Positions 1 to 5,391 of a stretch of 9,111 bases of DNA are shown in pieces. This DNA comes from CAYLLN01 sp040901775. GTDB lineage: Bacteria > Planctomycetota > Planctomycetia > Pirellulales > Pirellulaceae. The notes beneath the pieces are model-generated. The model worked only from the letters and a program-made list of their open reading frames with translations, ran no database searches and was not told where the DNA came from. The position numbers and the translations under genes are program-made. Location of the stretch: assembly GCA_040901775.1 (NCBI GenBank), contig JBBDYF010000014.1:1-9111 (forward strand), written 5' to 3'. The stretch's first letter is position 1, and each line of letters starts with the position of its first letter.

Positions 1-172
1 GAAAGCCGTCCACCTCGGCCGCGCCAAAATCGCGGGCCGCCTGGTTGGCCAGATGGGCCACCTCGCAACAGACCGCGCGGACCTCGAACCGATCCGAAAG
101 GGCCCGCAGCGCCGGTCGATGTCGCGACTCCCACGTTTGGCCCAAGCCAATGATGCCTGCGCGAAGTTTCAT
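1..172 (-). CDS. Gfo/Idh/MocA-type NAD(P)-dependent oxidoreductase, N-terminal fragment
   Basis: The gene runs off the left edge; 57 codons are visible. The protein begins MKLRAGIIGLGQTWESRHRP, a beta strand followed by GxGxxx and a helix. This is the dinucleotide-binding start of the Gfo/Idh/MocA family, whose members oxidise or reduce sugars and related polyols in the cytoplasm. It continues with RFEVRAVCCEV, matching the second Rossmann strand that often reads 'v.aVcd', and then AARDFGA, as in 'a..fg'. Only the cofactor half is present, so substrate and subfamily cannot be assigned. The ATG at 172-170 has no good Shine-Dalgarno sequence, but a perfect TATAAT lies about 48 bases upstream on the same strand. 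It is divergent from the thioredoxin-fold gene. The family call is fairly firm; any specific substrate would be a guess. Confidence 0.8.
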   Translation of the reverse strand, partial: MKLRAGIIGLGQTWESRHRPALRALSDRFEVRAVCCEVAHLANQAARDFGAAEVDGF

Positions 173-219
173 ATACGAACGATCAGAGAGGCGAGGAAAA
201 AGGGATCGCGGCCAGCGCG

Positions 220-225
220 ATTATA
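220..225 (-). promoter_or_regulatory. Candidate -10 element for the Gfo/Idh/MocA gene
   Basis: The minus strand reads TATAAT exactly at 225-220. That would place a transcription start near 213 and give a leader of about 40 bases before the ATG at 172. No convincing -35 hexamer lies 16-18 bases upstream; the best match, TCGCAT, is poor. It sits in the divergent intergenic region, which supports a promoter role. Confidence 0.45.
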
Positions 226-348
226 CGCATCGAAGCCCGACATGCGACGTGCGAGGAGCCTGTCGTTCGTGCGGCAATCCTCACCACGTCGTTGCGGCGG
301 GTTTCCGCATCCCCCGGAGTGCAGGGTTTCGCGCCGGTACATTTTACC

Positions 349-354
349 TATACT
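349..354 (+). promoter_or_regulatory. Candidate -10 element for the thioredoxin-fold gene
   Basis: TATACT at 349-354 matches the sigma-70 -10 consensus at five of six positions. It lies 45 bases before the ATG at 400. The -35 position holds only a weak match (TTTCGC at 327-332, 16-base spacer). The region is locally richer in A and T than its surroundings. Confidence 0.35.
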
Positions 355-399
355 CACGCCTTTCGCGCAGTCACCCAAGTTCCAATTCAGGAGGTCGCG

Positions 400-831
400 A
401 TGCTCGCTTCGGCCGTTCAGATGGTTTTGCAGGCCGCTTTGCTCGTTGGTGGAACCCCGACCTACGAACGAGCCTATTACGATGCCCAGGCGAATGGCCG
501 TCCCCTGCTGGTTCTGGTGGGGGCCGATTGGTGCCCCGGCTGCCGGACGATGAAACAGAGCGTCATGCCGCGGATGAGCGCCGCCGGTCGCTTGGCGGGG
601 GTGAACTTTGCCGTGGTCGATACCGATGCGCGGGGGGATCTGGCGGATCGGCTGATGCGCGGCGGCTCGATCCCGCAACTCATTGCGTTCAGCCAGGGGG
701 CCGACGGCCAGTGGCGGCGGCAGCAAGTGACCGGCGCGACGAGCGAAGCCGGGGTCGCTTCGCTCATTCGGCAGGCGGTGGGGCATCAAGCAACGGCATC
801 GCGGGGAAGCCAAAGCGCGATTGGAAATTGA
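400..831 (+). CDS. Small exported thioredoxin-fold protein with WCPGC active site
   Basis: This is a 143-residue protein. Residues 2-17 are hydrophobic (LASAVQMVLQAALLVG) and look like a signal peptide or membrane anchor, so it probably acts outside the cytoplasmic membrane. Residues 36-42 (LLVLVGA) form the central strand leading into DWCPGC at 43-48, a CxxC redox site. The later SIPQ at 90-93 supplies the cis-proline typical of the fold. The layout fits thioredoxin-like proteins of the Thioredoxin_7 or DsbD C-terminal type, which reduce or exchange disulfides. CPGC differs from CGPC (thioredoxin) and CPHC (DsbA), so the redox direction is uncertain. The start at 400 was chosen over an in-frame ATG at 292 because AGGAGG at 389-394 sits five bases before it and the hydrophobic N-terminus begins there. 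The glycosyltransferase follows 43 bases downstream, suggesting one transcript. Confidence 0.82.
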   Translation: MLASAVQMVLQAALLVGGTPTYERAYYDAQANGRPLLVLVGADWCPGCRTMKQSVMPRMSAAGRLAGVNFAVVDTDARGDLADRLMRGGSIPQLIAFSQGADGQWRRQQVTGATSEAGVASLIRQAVGHQATASRGSQSAIGN

Positions 832-874
832 CGCTGGCGTTGCTCCGGGACCGCCGGCACCGTTCAATAGTGCG

Positions 875-1642
875 GTGCGCTTGTCGATCATCATTCCCGC
901 GCTGAACGAAGCCGCCAACATTGGGTTGGCGGTGGAGTCCGCCTGCCAGGCCGGCGCGAGCGAGGTGCTCGTCGTCGATGGCGGCAGCAGCGACGGCACT
1001 CGCGCGATTGCCCGGCAGCGTTCCTGCACGTTGATTGCTTCCTCCCGAGGGCGGGCCGTGCAACAGAATGCGGGGGCCCGTGCGGCCACGGGCGACGTGC
1101 TGTTGTTCCTGCACGCCGACTGCCGGCTGGCCACGCGCGACGTCGCCAGCCAGGTTCGCGCCGCATTGCGGAACCCTCGTCGCCGGCACGGCGCGCTGCG
1201 GCAGCGGATCGACGCCGCGGAGCTCTCCTACCGCTTGATCGAGCGAGGAAACGCGGCCCGCGTGCGCTGTCTCGGCCTGCCCTACGGCGACCAGGCGATT
1301 TTTATAAGAGCCGAAACCTTCTGGAGCCTGGGTGGCTTTCCCGAAGTGCCGCTGCTGGAAGACCTGAACCTGATGCAGCAGTTGCGGCGGCAGGCATGGC
1401 CGGCGCTGATCGCGGGGCCGGTCGTCGTTAGTCCGCGGCGCTGGCAACAGCACGGACCCTGGAACCAAACCTTGCGTAACGCCTGGCTCATCGCGCGGCA
1501 CGCGCTCGGCGCGTCGCCCGCCAGCCTGGCCCGGCACTATCGTCCTCACGACGAGGAGCAGGACGCCGCCGCTCAGCCGGCGGACGGTTCTTCGTCGAAC
1601 GACGAGCCGTCGGTCCTGACGAATCGGCACCCGGCCGAGTAG
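875..1642 (+). CDS. Family 2 glycosyltransferase, TIGR04283 type
   Basis: From the GTG at 875 the product has 255 residues and starts MRLSIIIPALNEAANIG, the usual opening of GT-A family 2 transferases. Next come VVDGGSSDGT (33-42), LLFLHAD (76-82, HAD in the metal-binding DxD position), GLPYGDQAIF (134-143), LEDLNLM (161-167) and SPRRW (186-190). This order is typical of the TIGR04283 group, often labelled arsenosugar-biosynthesis glycosyltransferases; that label comes from gene neighbours that are absent here, so the acceptor is unknown. The enzyme would transfer a sugar from a nucleotide donor in the cytoplasm. An in-frame TTG at 821 would overlap the upstream gene by 11 bases, but the added residues are proline- and glycine-rich and outside the fold, so GTG is preferred. 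The last 25 or so residues form a low-complexity tail that is antisense to the end of the PilZ gene. Confidence 0.85.
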   Translation: MRLSIIIPALNEAANIGLAVESACQAGASEVLVVDGGSSDGTRAIARQRSCTLIASSRGRAVQQNAGARAATGDVLLFLHADCRLATRDVASQVRAALRNPRRRHGALRQRIDAAELSYRLIERGNAARVRCLGLPYGDQAIFIRAETFWSLGGFPEVPLLEDLNLMQQLRRQAWPALIAGPVVVSPRRWQQHGPWNQTLRNAWLIARHALGASPASLARHYRPHDEEQDAAAQPADGSSSNDEPSVLTNRHPAE

Positions 1643-1998
1643 CAGCTCGAACCGAGCCGGCGGCACCACATCACTTCGAGTCGCCGCGGCATGCCGTCTT
1701 GCAGCACCACGTCCAGGTTCTGGCCCGGAAAGAGCTGCGCCTTGTGCAGGATTTGCATGCCTCCCCGCGAGATGTCGCGGGTCAGCACCTGGCAGGCCAG
1801 CGGCTCTTGGGAAGGATCGTTGTCGGGAGGATAGACGACCGCTTCGATGCACGAGCGGAAGTGAAACCGCGGGAAGCGGCGTCCGTCCTCCCAGGCAATC
1901 GGCAGCGGGCCCGTCTTGGCGAAGAACTCGTGCTCCGTGCCAACGGGGTTGACGTTGACCGGCAAGGTGTTTTCGGTTTCGGTTTGGGTTTCTGTCAT
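1573..1998 (-). CDS. PilZ-domain cyclic-di-GMP receptor protein
   Basis: This 141-residue protein has a charged N-terminal stretch, then a single PilZ domain. Both ligand-binding signatures are intact: RxxxR as RRFPR (40-44) and (D/N)xSxxG as DISRGG (75-80). In PilZ proteins these contact the guanine bases and phosphates of cyclic-di-GMP. The rest of the barrel is recognisable: IEAVVYPPD, then GQNLDVVLQ and LEVMWCRRLG. There is no second effector domain, so it probably acts by binding a partner protein in the cytoplasm. The start is the ATG at 1998-1996; the TGA of the upstream HD-GYP gene overlaps it as ATGA, so translation is probably coupled. The upstream gene degrades the same messenger. 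The stop lies in the loop of a small hairpin (1566-1583) and the gene end overlaps the opposing glycosyltransferase by 70 bp. Confidence 0.9.
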   Translation of the reverse strand: MTETQTETENTLPVNVNPVGTEHEFFAKTGPLPIAWEDGRRFPRFHFRSCIEAVVYPPDNDPSQEPLACQVLTRDISRGGMQILHKAQLFPGQNLDVVLQDGMPRRLEVMWCRRLGSSCYSAGCRFVRTDGSSFDEEPSAG

Positions 1999-2954
1999 GC
2001 GATGTTCCTCACTTGCGAAGACCAGCAGGCCACCGCTTCGCTGTCGAACCAGGTTCCGGAGTGTTTCTGCAGGTACTCGCAAACTTCGTGAACCGGCACG
2101 GGCTTGCGATAGGGGCGCGAACAGGTCAACGCGTCGAACACGTCGGCCACCGCGCATATCTTGGCCCAGGGGTGAATGTCCTCGGCGACCGCCCCGCTGG
2201 GATAGCCGCTGCCGTCGAGCCGCTCGTGGTGCTGATAGACCATCATCAACTGGGGCCAGCTCAGGTCGGGCCGCTTCCGCAGTTCTTGAAAGCCCGACGT
2301 CGGGTGCCGGCGGATGACCGCCCATTCGTCGTCGGTCGGTTTGTCCGGCTTGTTGAGCACCGCGCTGGGAACGTTCCGCTTGCCAATGTCGTGCAGCAGG
2401 GCGCCCGTCGCCACCTCGGCCAAGGCTGGCGCGTCCACGATGCCCAGTTCGCGGGCGAGCAGCACGCAGTAGGTGCCGACGTTGCAAACGTGCGTAAACG
2501 TGTAGTAATCGTGTTCCAGAATGTGGAACATCTCTTCCAGGGCCACTGCCTGTTCGGCGATCATGCTGGCCAAGCCGCGGCCGAACTCGGTCGCCATATG
2601 CACCGCATGGCCCGGATCGCTGGCATCCAGGGCTTCCTGAAAGGCGACCCGCGTTGCCTCGCGCAGGGCCGAGACGCGCGCCACCGCCGGCACGCTTTCC
2701 TGGTGCAGCACCTGTTGGCACAGGTACTTGCGATATTCGTCGGCGTCGCCCGTGCGGATATACAGGTGATCGATCCCCGAACGGCCCAGCCGTTGCAGGT
2801 CTTCCACGGTCAGCGGATAGTTCGAGCTGCGATAGATTTCGATCGGATGACCGGTGCGTTGCAGGAACAAGTCGCAGTTGATTTCGGTCGCTGGAAACAG
2901 CGTCGCCGTCGCCACGGGGAGGTAGCCCAGGCTTTGGAGAGTAGCTGCAACCAT
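1995..2954 (-). CDS. HD-GYP domain cyclic-di-GMP phosphodiesterase
   Basis: This is a 319-residue protein. Residues 1-140 form an N-terminal domain (YLPV...LFLQ, then NYPLTVEDLQRL and DHLYIR) that I associate with planctomycete HD-GYP proteins and that may be a sensor. Residues 145-310 form the HD-GYP domain with complete metal-ligand motifs: H155 in YTFTHVCNV, HDIGK at 188-192, RRHPTSG around H217, HHERLDGSGYP at 242-252, and ADVFDALT around D271. HD-GYP enzymes hydrolyse cyclic-di-GMP to pGpG or GMP, so this should lower the signal that the coupled PilZ protein reads. No membrane segment is visible, so it is probably cytoplasmic. The ATG at 2954 was chosen because AAGGAG lies six bases before it on the minus strand. 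An in-frame ATG at 3155 would add 67 low-complexity residues and overlap the next gene. Confidence 0.93.
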   Translation of the reverse strand: MVAATLQSLGYLPVATATLFPATEINCDLFLQRTGHPIEIYRSSNYPLTVEDLQRLGRSGIDHLYIRTGDADEYRKYLCQQVLHQESVPAVARVSALREATRVAFQEALDASDPGHAVHMATEFGRGLASMIAEQAVALEEMFHILEHDYYTFTHVCNVGTYCVLLARELGIVDAPALAEVATGALLHDIGKRNVPSAVLNKPDKPTDDEWAVIRRHPTSGFQELRKRPDLSWPQLMMVYQHHERLDGSGYPSGAVAEDIHPWAKICAVADVFDALTCSRPYRKPVPVHEVCEYLQKHSGTWFDSEAVACWSSQVRNIA

Positions 2955-3153
2955 CGCGCGCTCCTTGTTGCCCAGTGCCAGTAGGTGGCCCACGGGACTA
3001 GCAAACCCTAGCACGGTCGAGCCAGCGGCAACGTGGAATCGGTGGCCATGCGGGGGGCTGCCGGGCGAACCGTCGCCCCGATATTCGTTACAACCCGCCT
3101 GGCCCGCACCACCGGTTGCCGGAAACTCTGTTTTGCGGTTCGATTCAACAGCC

Positions 3154-3963
3154 ATGACGCACTTGCAACCATCCGCGTCGGCGACGCCCGCCCCGCGCGT
3201 CTTTCTGTCGGCTCGCTGGCAGGCCCTGGCGATGCTGAACTACGAGATCGATCCGGGCATTCTGCGCCCGCTGGTCCCCTGCGGGACCGAGCTCGATACT
3301 CACGACGGCAAGACCTACGTCAGCCTGGTCGGGTTCCTCTTTTTGCGAACGCGCGTGCTCGGGCTGGCCATTCCGTTTCATGCCAATTTCGAGGAAGTGA
3401 ACCTGCGGTTCTATGTGCGCCGCGAAGTGGGGGGCGAACTGCGCCGCGGCGTCGTCTTCATCAAGGAAATCGTGCCGCGGTGGGCCATCGCTCGCACCGC
3501 TCGGCTCGCCTACAACGAGCCGTATCTCGCCCTCCCCATGAGCCATCACGTCGCGGGGCCGGTGCGCCTGCACGTCGTGCAATCCGCCGGCTGGATACCG
3601 CGCGAGGATTCCACCGCTGCCGGTTCGCAGGGGGTGGAATATCGCTGGCGCTTCCAGGGGCGGTGGAACTCGCTCGCCTTGCGGCACGAGGGGAGGCCGG
3701 CGCAACTGGTCGCCGGCTCGCACGCAGAGTTCATCGCCGAGCACTACTGGGGCTACTGCGGCCAGCGGGATGGAAGCACGGTGGAGTACCAGGTACAGCA
3801 TCCCCCCTGGCAAGTCTGGCGCGGGCTCGAGCCCCGCCTCGACTGCGACGCAGGGGCGCTCTACGGCCCGCAGTTCGCCCCAGTCCTCGGCCACCCGCCG
3901 GCAACCGCATTTCTGGCCGACGGCTCGGCCATCGCCGTCCTCCGGCCGACACGCATCGCTTGA
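3154..3963 (+). CDS. DUF2071 (YqjF-like) family protein
   Basis: The 269-residue product matches the DUF2071 pattern closely: FLSARWQALAMLNYEIDP (17-34), LVPCGTELD, YVSLVGFLFLRTRVLG (55-70), FEEVNLRFYVRR (79-90), RRGVVFIKEIVP, YNEPYLALPM (120-129) and FIAEHYWGY (193-201). The family is widespread, and no biochemical activity has been firmly assigned as far as I know; it shows no signal peptide or membrane segment here. The ATG at 3154 was chosen because the family core starts about 16 residues later; the upstream in-frame ATG at 2965 adds a proline-rich stretch that the family lacks. No clear Shine-Dalgarno precedes 3154. It is divergent from the HD-GYP gene with a 199-bp spacer, and a possible terminator follows its stop. 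Confidence 0.88.
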   Translation: MTHLQPSASATPAPRVFLSARWQALAMLNYEIDPGILRPLVPCGTELDTHDGKTYVSLVGFLFLRTRVLGLAIPFHANFEEVNLRFYVRREVGGELRRGVVFIKEIVPRWAIARTARLAYNEPYLALPMSHHVAGPVRLHVVQSAGWIPREDSTAAGSQGVEYRWRFQGRWNSLALRHEGRPAQLVAGSHAEFIAEHYWGYCGQRDGSTVEYQVQHPPWQVWRGLEPRLDCDAGALYGPQFAPVLGHPPATAFLADGSAIAVLRPTRIA

Positions 3964-3966
3964 AAC

Positions 3967-4013
3967 AGCGATCCGGTGGGAGTGGGTTTCGCTAATCGCT
4001 GGTCGCTTTTTTT
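3967..4013 (+). terminator. Possible rho-independent terminator after the DUF2071 gene
   Basis: AGCGATC at 3967-3973 can pair with GGTCGCT at 4001-4007 (seven pairs, one of them G-U), and the right arm runs straight into T's at 4007-4013. The loop is long at 27 bases. The left arm can alternatively pair as CAGCGAT with ATCGCTG (3995-4001). It lies three bases after the DUF2071 stop, where a terminator would be expected. The weak stem keeps confidence modest. Confidence 0.4.
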
Positions 4014-4106
4014 CGGCGGAGCCCGTTTCGCTTATCATTTGCAACTCCTTAATACTGCGGCGCTTGCGCCATTCTTAACGATTAGAGAAACCCCATTTCG
4101 CTTATC
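3987..4106. repeat. Four copies of an 11-bp TTTCGCTTATC-like motif
   Basis: TTTCGCTAATC occurs at 3987-3997, and TTTCGCTTATC at 4026-4036 and again at 4096-4106. An inverted relative, GATTAGAGAAA, lies at 4080-4090. The inverted copy and the last direct copy form an imperfect palindrome around CCCCA (4079-4107). The first copy and the inverted copy match over GGGTTTCNCTAATCG, 14 of 15 bases, in opposite orientation. Spacing is uneven (39 and 70 bp between direct copies), so it is not a CRISPR or simple tandem array. Confidence 0.6.
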
Positions 4107-4179
4107 GGGCCGATCAGAGTAACGAGTTGAATTCGGCGCCCCCAAGCAGGTTCCACGGCCCCGTGAAACTGGAACTGCA

Positions 4180-4205
4180 CAGTCGCGACCATTGGTCGCG
4201 CACTG
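4180..4205. repeat. Strong inverted repeat (hairpin) in the structured intergenic region
   Basis: CGCGACC (4184-4190) and GGTCGCG (4194-4200) pair perfectly around a three-base ATT loop. The stem extends by CAGT (4180-4183) with ACTG (4202-4205), leaving only C4201 bulged, for eleven pairs in all. No T-tract follows on either strand, so it is not a standard intrinsic terminator. Further stems flank it at 4147-4177 and 4209-4229. Confidence 0.6.
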
Positions 4206-4292
4206 CGAAGGAGCAGCCGCGGCGCTCCTAAGTAACGATCCACCAAATTGCCAAACAGCCGGCGCGCACGCTACGCGCCACAAGTGAACGAA

Positions 4293-4321
4293 ATTGTACA
4301 CATCCGCGCGTTTCGTGTCAA
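4293..4321 (-). promoter_or_regulatory. Near-consensus sigma-70 promoter reading leftward
   Basis: On the minus strand TTGACA (4321-4316) is a perfect -35 hexamer, followed by exactly 17 bases and TACAAT (4298-4293), five of six to the -10 consensus. The predicted start is near 4286, and the first hairpin (4279-4261) follows at once. No recognised gene lies directly downstream on that strand; the next recognised gene to the left is DUF2071 on the opposite strand. This is the best-matching promoter in the window. Confidence 0.5.
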
Positions 4322-4496
4322 TACGTCCACAGCAAATTCTTGGACGACTCGCTGCCTGGACACGGCTCGGCCATCGAGGATTCGTGCGACGCCCAGGTGT
4401 GGCGCGATTTCGGCTCCCGGAGCCAGTGAGCCTTGTGGACGATGAGTTTCGTGTTTGTTCGCGGTGGTAAACTGCCGCCGCGCCATTAACGAGGAG

Positions 4497-4706
4497 ATGT
4501 TCGATGAAGCAAGCCCTGATTCTCTGCGTCGCGATTTCGCTGCTTGCCTCGTCTCGGATTGCCGCCTTGGAGTGGTAACCGATACTCAAGGATCATGGTC
4601 GCAGTATCCCCTGGGCGAGGATTTTGCCGTTGGCGCGTATGATTTGTATATTGAAGCGGATGCTTTGATTCAATACGCTGTCGATTTTGTGGTCGATGGA
4701 ATGTGA
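4497..4706 (+). CDS. Hypothetical 69-residue ORF overlapping the signal-peptide ORF
   Basis: An ATG at 4497 opens a frame that runs to TGA at 4704-4706 without interruption. It directly abuts GAGGAG (4491-4496), which is too close to work well as its ribosome site. The second half reads like protein (YPLGEDFAVGAYDLYIEADA), while the first half does not. A frame change near 4570 would join the signal peptide encoded by the overlapping 4504 ORF to this second half, giving an exported protein of about 67 residues ending 20 bases before the next gene. Codon third positions here are much poorer in G and C than in neighbouring genes, so this may be horizontally acquired, decaying or non-coding. No family recognised. 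Confidence 0.25.
   Translation: MFDEASPDSLRRDFAACLVSDCRLGVVTDTQGSWSQYPLGEDFAVGAYDLYIEADALIQYAVDFVVDGM
4504..4578 (+). CDS. Short signal-peptide ORF (24 residues), possibly a truncated exported protein
   Basis: The ATG at 4504 is preceded by GAGGAG (4491-4496) at an ideal seven-base spacing. The product begins MKQALILCVAISLLASS and continues RIAALEW, then TAA at 4576-4578. It has a positive start, a hydrophobic core and small residues near RIA-A, a textbook Sec signal peptide with almost nothing after it. Three readings are possible: a real micropeptide; the start of an exported protein broken by a frameshift (true or sequencing error) and continued in the frame of the 4497 ORF; or chance. 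A small stem (GCGGTGG at 4461-4467 with CCGCCGC at 4475-4481) lies just upstream. The neighbouring gene downstream also starts with a signal peptide. Confidence 0.4.
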   Translation: MKQALILCVAISLLASSRIAALEW

Positions 4707-4726
4707 GTCTTTGAGGAAAAATCGCC

Positions 4727-5237
4727 ATGTTCGGACGCAGTTTCTGGCTGATCGTGCTGGCGCTCGCGACNNNNNNNNNNCGCCGGGTGGGGGGGTGGCG
4801 GCGGCGGGTCTGCCGGCGAACCGGCCCATGACGAGCGAGTTGCGAGCGATCTCGCGCTGCTGGCCGAAGCGGACGCGACGTTCGATCTGGGCCTGCTCGA
4901 TCTCGACGCCAAAGAGCCGATCCGCAAGGGGAGCGCGGCGACGCTCGAACTGGTCCGTTCCAAAACGTATGGCTTCGAGTGCCGGTGCCGCCGATCCGCC
5001 GCGGATGCGCCGAGCCCGAAAATCTTGGGCTTGTATATCGAGGAAAGGCTCAAGCGGAGCCAAAAAATGGGGACGATCGCCACGGTGATGCTGCACAAGA
5101 TCCCCGAGGAAAGCGACGACCAGGTGGTGACCTACCGGGGCGTTCTCAAGCCGCTCTACCGAGGCAGCACGGGGAGGCTCCGGGTCGGGGGCCGACAAAA
5201 CTGGCTGCTGGAACAGGGCGTTGCCATTCGCCAATAA
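4727..5237 (+). CDS. Exported protein of unknown function, interrupted by assembly gap
   Basis: The ATG at 4727 follows GAGG at a good distance and encodes MFGRSFWLIVLALA, a signal sequence, before ten Ns at 4771-4780. After the gap an open frame from 4782 to TAA at 5235-5237 gives 151 residues. It starts with a glycine-rich stretch (AGWGGGGGGSAGEP) and continues with DLALLAEADATFDLGLLDLD, KGSAATLELVRSKTYGFE, ILGLYIEERLKRSQKMG, TIATVMLHKIPEE, VVTYRGVLKPLYRG and NWLLEQGVAIRQ. The two parts are in different frames if exactly ten bases are missing, so the gap length is a placeholder; a true length such as 9 or 12 would restore one protein. A signal peptide running into glycine-rich sequence suggests a lipoprotein whose lipobox cysteine may lie in the gap. 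I recognise no family. Confidence 0.6.
4771..4780. other. Assembly gap (10 N)
   Basis: Ten undetermined bases sit at the junction of a signal-peptide coding region and a G-rich run beginning CGCCGGGTGGGGGGG. The number of Ns is inconsistent with a continuous reading frame, so it is probably a conventional placeholder rather than a measured length. Confidence 0.95.
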
Positions 5238-5310
5238 CCCGCGACAGCCATCCGACGTCTCGGCCATCGCGGCGCTCCCGCCCGACGCGGATTGCCTGAA
5301 GCGCCTTGCA

Positions 5311-5340
5311 TTGCACGGCCGGGGCAATTTGCCGTATTCT
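5311..5340 (+). promoter_or_regulatory. Possible promoter for the cstA gene
   Basis: TTGCAC (5311-5316) and TATTCT (5335-5340) are separated by 18 bases and lie 51 bases before the ATG at 5392, inside the 154-base space after the exported-protein gene. The match is three of six for -35 and four of six for -10, so it is a weak call supported mainly by position. Confidence 0.3.
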
Positions 5341-5391
5341 AGGCTGGCACCTGGGAATCCCCGCCGCTCGCACTTGCTCCGGAAGCGTTCG

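Larger units (their letters stand above)
3964..4496. other. Gene-poor intergenic region with repeats and hairpins
   Basis: About 530 bases lie between the DUF2071 gene and the next plausible start codon. The only long ORF confined largely to it (minus, 4035-4589) looks unlike a protein. What it does hold: a possible terminator near 3967-4013; an 11-bp motif at 3987-3997, 4026-4036 and 4096-4106, with an inverted relative at 4080-4090; hairpins at 4059-4070, 4147-4177, 4180-4205, 4209-4229, 4261-4279, 4412-4424 and 4461-4481; and a strong minus-strand promoter match at 4293-4321. I recognise no known RNA family or riboswitch in it. Confidence 0.6.

Noticed and set aside
764..1852. Minus-strand ORF of 362 codons across the glycosyltransferase gene
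   Set aside because: Arginine-, glycine- and proline-rich translation with no family features; it is the antisense shadow of a clearly recognisable glycosyltransferase.
2013..2984. Plus-strand ORF of 323 codons antisense to the HD-GYP gene
   Set aside because: Mirror image of a strongly supported HD-GYP gene. Although it looks protein-like in places, this is an effect of GC-rich codon positions.
2955..3155. N-terminal extension of the HD-GYP protein from an ATG at 3155
   Set aside because: The added 67 residues are low-complexity and overlap the DUF2071 start; AAGGAG before the ATG at 2954 gives a better start.
3987..4106. CRISPR array or tandem repeat
   Set aside because: Repeats are only 11 bp, unevenly spaced, and one is inverted; no cas genes are present.
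4035..4589. Minus-strand ORF of 184 codons over the intergenic region
   Set aside because: No ribosome site, irregular composition and no motif; it also conflicts with the hairpins and the internal promoter at 4293-4321.
5221..5391. 57-residue N-terminal extension of CstA
   Set aside because: It lacks hydrophobic character and overlaps the end of the preceding exported-protein gene; family members begin at the first helix encoded from 5392.
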